Shown here: positions 40,066 to 43,506 of the stretch, one piece after another
Position numbering within the stretch: the first letter of the stretch is position 1
Layout: each line of letters begins with the position of its first letter
Source of the DNA: Flavobacteriales bacterium
GTDB taxonomy: Bacteria > Bacteroidota > Bacteroidia > Flavobacteriales_D > Sanyastnellaceae
NCBI GenBank assembly: GCA_029238785.1
Contig: JAQWFN010000132.1
Span: forward strand, 1-43,506
Reading direction: 5' to 3'
Length of the DNA: 43,506 bases
Translations under genes and position numbers: made by a program
The notes under the pieces: generated by a model
Told to the model about the DNA's origin: nothing
Database searches by the model: none
What the model saw: only the letters and a program-made list of their open reading frames with translations

Positions 40066-41706
40066 TCAAGTTTGAAGAACGCCCACGTTGTACTTGTGGT
40101 TTTGCTTTCGGGTGTTTGCTGCTTCAATACCCATGCTGATCCACGTTCTCGTGTCTTGCGGATCGATGATGGCATCTACCCAAAGGCGTGAAGCGGCATA
40201 GTACGGACTCACTTGCTCGTCGTAACGGGCTTTGATTTTATCGAGCAGGGCCTGTTTGTTCTCCTCTGTGATTTCTTCACCTTTCGCTTTTAGTCGGGCC
40301 ATTTCAATTTGGGCCAATACCTTCGCCGCTTGTGAACCGCCCATTACCGCCAATTCAGCACTTGGCCAAGCCGCGATCAAACGGGGATCGTAGGCCTTAC
40401 CACACATCGCATAGTTACCTGCGCCGTAGCTGTTACCAACAATAATCGTGAATTTAGGCACCACGCTGTTCGCCATGGCGTTCACCATTTTCGCACCGTC
40501 TTTGATAATACCTCCATGTTCAGAGCGCGAGCCCACCATGAAACCGGTCACATCTTGTAAGAATACCAGCGGCGTATTTTTCTGGTTGCAGTTCATGATG
40601 AAACGAGCGGCTTTATCAGCACTGTCGGAATAAATCACCCCGCCAAACTGCATTCCGTCTTTCTTCGATTTCACCAATTCTCTTTGGTTCGCCACAATAC
40701 CCACACTCCATCCGTCGATGCGGGCATAGCCACAAACGATGGTTTTTCCAATACCCGCTTTGTACTCGGTGAAGCTGTCGGCATCAATCACATGCTCGAT
40801 GAGTTCCTTCATGTTGTAAGGCTTAGAGCGATCGAAAGGAAGCACACCATAAACGTCTTTTGGGTTTTTAGCCGGTGTTTTGCTTTCTGCACGGTTAAAG
40901 CCTTCTGGGAGGTAATGTGAGCCCATTTTGTCCATCAGATCTTTGATCGTATCCAAGGCGTCAGCGTCGTCTTTTGCCTTGTAATCGGTAACTCCACTGA
41001 TTTCGCAGTGCGTTGTTGCACCGCCCAAGGTTTCATTATCGATGTCTTCGCCAATGGCCGCCTTCACCAAGTAAGAACCTGCTAAGAAGATGGTACCTGT
41101 TTTATCTACAATTAAGGCTTCGTCTGACATGATGGGCAAGTAGGCTCCACCCGCAACGCAAGAGCCCATGATGGCTGAGATTTGGGGGATGCCTTGGGCC
41201 GACATCACCGCGTTGTTTCTGAAGATCCTACCGAAGTGCTCTTTGTCTGGGAAAATCTCATCTTGTAAAGGCAAGAAAACACCGGCACTGTCGACCAGAT
41301 AGATGATCGGAACGGCGTTTTCCATGGCAATTTCTTGAGCGCGAAGGTTCTTTTTTGCGGTGATGGGGAACCAAGCTCCGGCTTTTACAGTGGCATCGTT
41401 AGCTACCACAATGCATTGCTTTCCGCTCACGTAGCCCATTTTGACCACCACCCCGCCAGACGGACAACCACCGTATTCTTCATACATTCCTTCACCAACA
41501 AAAGCTCCAATTTCAATGCATTCTCGACCTTCATCCAACAAATAATCGATGCGTTCTCTTGCCGTCATCTTTCCTTTGGCGTGTTCTTTTTCAATTTTCT
41601 TATCGCCACCACCTTTGTAAACGCGTTCAAGATTTCGTTTTAAGTCGCCCAAAAGCAGCTTCATCTTATCTTCGTTCTTGTTGAATTCCATGTCTTGCTT
41701 TGCCAT
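40066..41706 (-). CDS. Acyl-CoA carboxylase carboxyltransferase (beta) subunit, methylcrotonyl-CoA-like
   Basis: The enzyme moves carboxyl from carboxybiotin to an acyl-CoA. Residues near the start (GGGDKKIEKEHAKGKMTARE) and the stretch VVANDATVKAGAWFPITAKK, LRAQEIAMENAVPIIYLVDS, then GSCVAGGAYLPIMSDEAL are closest to 3-methylcrotonyl-CoA carboxylase beta, a leucine-catabolism enzyme. The second crotonase domain follows (FLQDVTGFMVGSRSEHGGI). I use Met at 41704-41706 (546 residues); starts at 41691 and 41760 are also in frame, and 41691 (MEFNKNED) matches family N-termini well. No biotin-carboxylase subunit gene is nearby, so it lies alone. Confidence 0.9.
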   Translation of the reverse strand: MAKQDMEFNKNEDKMKLLLGDLKRNLERVYKGGGDKKIEKEHAKGKMTARERIDYLLDEGRECIEIGAFVGEGMYEEYGGCPSGGVVVKMGYVSGKQCIVVANDATVKAGAWFPITAKKNLRAQEIAMENAVPIIYLVDSAGVFLPLQDEIFPDKEHFGRIFRNNAVMSAQGIPQISAIMGSCVAGGAYLPIMSDEALIVDKTGTIFLAGSYLVKAAIGEDIDNETLGGATTHCEISGVTDYKAKDDADALDTIKDLMDKMGSHYLPEGFNRAESKTPAKNPKDVYGVLPFDRSKPYNMKELIEHVIDADSFTEYKAGIGKTIVCGYARIDGWSVGIVANQRELVKSKKDGMQFGGVIYSDSADKAARFIMNCNQKNTPLVFLQDVTGFMVGSRSEHGGIIKDGAKMVNAMANSVVPKFTIIVGNSYGAGNYAMCGKAYDPRLIAAWPSAELAVMGGSQAAKVLAQIEMARLKAKGEEITEENKQALLDKIKARYDEQVSPYYAASRLWVDAIIDPQDTRTWISMGIEAANTRKQNHKYNVGVLQT

Positions 41707-41819
41707 ACTGTCTTTGTTTGAGGCCTTGAAATTAGCCAAAAAGCGGCGAATTTCCTTCATTCATCGAGAAAGAGAACAGCGCTGTTGATATCTGCTTCAC
41801 GCAATCCTTTTCAAAGCCC

Positions 41820-41827
41820 TATTTTTG
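41820..41827 (+). promoter_or_regulatory. -7 promoter element for the ABC importer genes
   Basis: TATTTTTG is a full match to TAnnTTTG and ends 4 bases before ATG 41832, so transcription would start about at the start codon (leaderless mRNA). No -33 TTTG at the expected distance. Confidence 0.45.
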
Positions 41828-41831
41828 TGAG

Positions 41832-42971
41832 ATGAAAGCTGCGTTTGGATTCCTCTTACTAAGTTGTTTGTTCCTCTCTTGTGCCCAAGAAGTGGAGCAA
41901 AAGTCCCTAGTGCAAGATGCTCCATCACTTGAAGACCATTTTTCTGCTGCTGCCGTGGTATCCAAGGAAGTGCGCTGGGCAAAGGGATTTGCTTTTTATG
42001 AAGACCGCAATGAAAAAGGGGTGAAGCTTTATGCCAAGGAAAACAATTGGGAACTTGAAATTGCCCGTGTTGCCCGTTTGAAAGCAGGAGCTAAGCCAAG
42101 AGATGAGGTGATTTATTTGGACGATGAAAGCACTTTTGCTGCTCAAAGCACCACTCAAATGGCCTTGTTTGAAAGCATTAAGGCTTTAGAGCATCTGAAG
42201 TGTGTGGCTTATTTGGATTACGTGAAGAGCGAAGCCATTCATTCGGCGGTTGAAGGTGGTGAGATGATGGACATTTCAGGTGCCAAAGAAATTGATTTTG
42301 AAAAACTCGTATTGTGCGCACCAGATGCCGTTTTGGTTTATCCTTTTGGTTACGACAACGAAGCGCAATTCCAAGCTGCTGGAATTCCCACCATTCCCAT
42401 CAGTGAGTACCTCGAAGCGCATCCTTTGGGAAGAAGTGAGTGGGTGAAAGTGATTGGATTTCTTTGTAATGAAGCAGCCGCCGCCCAAGCTGTATTTGAT
42501 CAAATTGAAGCCGCTTATCTTGTTCAGCTCCAAGAAAACAGCGAGGATAAACCAAGCGTATTCACCGGGAGTTACAGCAGTGGAACTTGGTTTGCACCGG
42601 GGAACGACACCTTCATGGCCCAGTTCATTCGCGATGCAGGAGGGAGCTACTTGTTTAGCGATTATCCCGGTCAGGACAACATTCAACTTCCCTTTGAAAC
42701 CCTTTTCGTTAAAGCCCTTGAGGCCGATTTTTGGGGAAAAGTACTTTATGAACCGGGCGATTTGAGTTTGGAAGAAATCCGCTCCAGCGACGAGCGATTC
42801 ACCAATTTAAAGTCCTTCAAAAACAAGCAGGTCTTTTATTGCAACGCCGCAGAAGTCGATTACTTTGGCGCTGGAGTCATGGAACCCCATTTGATTTTAT
42901 CCGATTTGCGCGCCATTTTTCAGAAAAACGACAGCGTTCAATTTCACTACTTCAAACCAGTAGAACGATGA
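41832..42971 (+). CDS. ABC importer periplasmic substrate-binding lipoprotein (FecB/BtuF type)
   Basis: ATG 41832 opens a lipoprotein signal (FLLLSCLFLSCAQE; the Cys follows LFLS). The 379-residue protein has the two-lobe TroA/BtuF layout with a long linking helix: the N-lobe (KCVAYLDYVKSEAIHSAVEG) binds ligand together with a C-lobe (TGSYSSGTWFAPGNDTFMAQ). Ligand is probably a siderophore, haem or cobalamin; it cannot be told from sequence. Its stop overlaps the ATG of the FecCD permease by 4 bases. It is divergent from the carboxyltransferase gene. Confidence 0.9.
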   Translation: MKAAFGFLLLSCLFLSCAQEVEQKSLVQDAPSLEDHFSAAAVVSKEVRWAKGFAFYEDRNEKGVKLYAKENNWELEIARVARLKAGAKPRDEVIYLDDESTFAAQSTTQMALFESIKALEHLKCVAYLDYVKSEAIHSAVEGGEMMDISGAKEIDFEKLVLCAPDAVLVYPFGYDNEAQFQAAGIPTIPISEYLEAHPLGRSEWVKVIGFLCNEAAAAQAVFDQIEAAYLVQLQENSEDKPSVFTGSYSSGTWFAPGNDTFMAQFIRDAGGSYLFSDYPGQDNIQLPFETLFVKALEADFWGKVLYEPGDLSLEEIRSSDERFTNLKSFKNKQVFYCNAAEVDYFGAGVMEPHLILSDLRAIFQKNDSVQFHYFKPVER

Positions 42972-43506
42972 ATTGGAAGTTGGCTCTAGGTTTCAGCATC
43001 GTGTTGCTCTTGCTCCTTCTCGAGGTTTTTCTTGGGAGTGTGTCTTTGTCTGTCCATCAAGTTGTTGAGATTTTGGGCGATGGAGAACACCCTTTGCGTC
43101 CGCTCATCGATTCCCGTATACTTCGTGCCTTTACCGCAGCCATTGCCGGAGCTGCTTTGGGCTTGTGCGGATTGACCATGCAGACCTTTTTTAGAAACCC
43201 TTTGGCCGGACCAAGTGTCTTGGGGATCACTTCAGGGGCCAGTTTAGGTGTTTCTTTATTGATGATGCTCAGTGGAGGATTAGGTTTTGTATGGCAGAAT
43301 TGGGGAATAGGAGCGCCCTTAGCCGTTGCGGGAGCTGCTTTTTTAGGCGCTTTGTTGATCTTGGCCATCCTATTAATCAGTACAAAGAAACTTCGGTCGA
43401 ACACCTCCATTTTGATTTTCGGCTTGATGATGGGCTACATCACCAGTGCCCTTTTGAGTGTATTGCAGCAACAGAGCAGTAAAGACAGCCTGCGCAGTTT
43501 CGTCTT
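42968..43506 (+). CDS. FecCD-family ABC transporter permease, 5' part (runs off window)
   Basis: ATG 42968 overlaps the binding protein's TGA by 4 bases. The 179 codons visible read MNWKLALGFSIVLLLLLLEV, then SRILRAFTAAIAGAALGLCG, LTMQTFFRNPLAGPSVLGIT and SGASLGVSLL, the signature of FecCD/BtuC permeases (R-x-LRA, Q-x-x-x-RNPLAxPxxLGxxxGA). It forms the membrane channel of the siderophore/haem/cobalamin importer whose binding protein lies just upstream. The gene continues past the window; the ATPase gene would be expected next. Confidence 0.95.
   Translation, partial: MNWKLALGFSIVLLLLLLEVFLGSVSLSVHQVVEILGDGEHPLRPLIDSRILRAFTAAIAGAALGLCGLTMQTFFRNPLAGPSVLGITSGASLGVSLLMMLSGGLGFVWQNWGIGAPLAVAGAAFLGALLILAILLISTKKLRSNTSILIFGLMMGYITSALLSVLQQQSSKDSLRSFV

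Noticed and set aside
43057-43410. Open frame on the minus strand near the right edge
   Set aside because: The plus strand encodes a well-supported FecCD permease here; the minus frame is Pro/Ala/Lys-rich shadow sequence.
1-43506. tRNA, rRNA, CRISPR, insertion sequence or integration site
   Set aside because: I looked in all intergenic spaces for cloverleaf stems, repeat-spacer patterns, transposase motifs and terminal repeats and saw none; this was by eye, so small RNAs could be missed.

Overview
This window reads as a chromosomal segment of a Bacteroidota bacterium, most likely a marine Flavobacteriales member near the Cryomorphaceae or Schleiferiaceae (the rank below order is inference). 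The support is: three proteins with type IX secretion (T9SS) C-terminal sorting domains, the T9SS component PorQ, the bacillithiol enzyme BshA, an M49-type lipoprotein peptidase, a TPR histidine kinase, frequent TTG starts, and promoters matching the Bacteroidota -7 element TAnnTTTG. No tRNA, rRNA, CRISPR array, insertion sequence or prophage gene was seen, and no stretch longer than about 170 bases lacks a gene or regulatory site.

Layout. 1-3904: the 3' end of a charged coiled-coil protein, an SLC12-like cation-chloride transporter and aroQ, closed by a bidirectional terminator. 3970-10492 (minus): a small exported protein, a T9SS Asp-box repeat protein and a very large UvrA-like protein of 1525 residues. 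10605-14358 (plus): a signalling island with a TPR histidine kinase, one canonical LuxR-type response regulator and two degenerate receiver-like proteins. 14392-17192: a secreted serine hydrolase and, divergently, a GT-C-like membrane protein. 17207-21912 (minus): a membrane protein, bshA and a NagZ/serine-hydrolase fusion. 22084-26434 (minus): cmk, porQ and lon. 26530-27717 (minus): a GlmU-family acyltransferase-like protein. 27841-29404 (plus): a MerR/B12-binding regulator and an ECF sigma factor, like CarH/LitR and LitS. 29397-34802: a methyltransferase (minus), a large T9SS-secreted adhesin-like protein and a FucP-like sugar transporter. 34911-38816 (minus): a redoxin-fold protein, an M49-like lipoprotein peptidase, a small winged-helix protein, an acyltransferase-like protein and aat. 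38856-43506: a CoA-type Nudix hydrolase, a HEAT-like protein, a carboxyltransferase (minus), and the start of a metal or cobalamin ABC importer (binding protein plus truncated FecCD permease).

Two items stand out. First, the 1525-residue protein is two UvrA units in tandem. Neither unit has a UvrB-binding domain. In each, the first ABC module keeps Walker A and B but has a poor signature, while the second keeps the signature but has lost Walker A and B, so one composite ATP site survives per unit. It looks like a doubled UvrA2/DrrC-class protein rather than the housekeeping repair enzyme. Second, the promoter of the ECF sigma gene carries four 10-bp half-sites (TTTTGTTTAA type) in alternating orientation at 26, 27 and 26 bp intervals, just downstream of the MerR/B12 regulator gene and its terminator. 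This suggests a light- or cobalamin-responsive switch of the LitR-LitS type, and the carotenoid genes that usually accompany this pair in Flavobacteriia are absent here.
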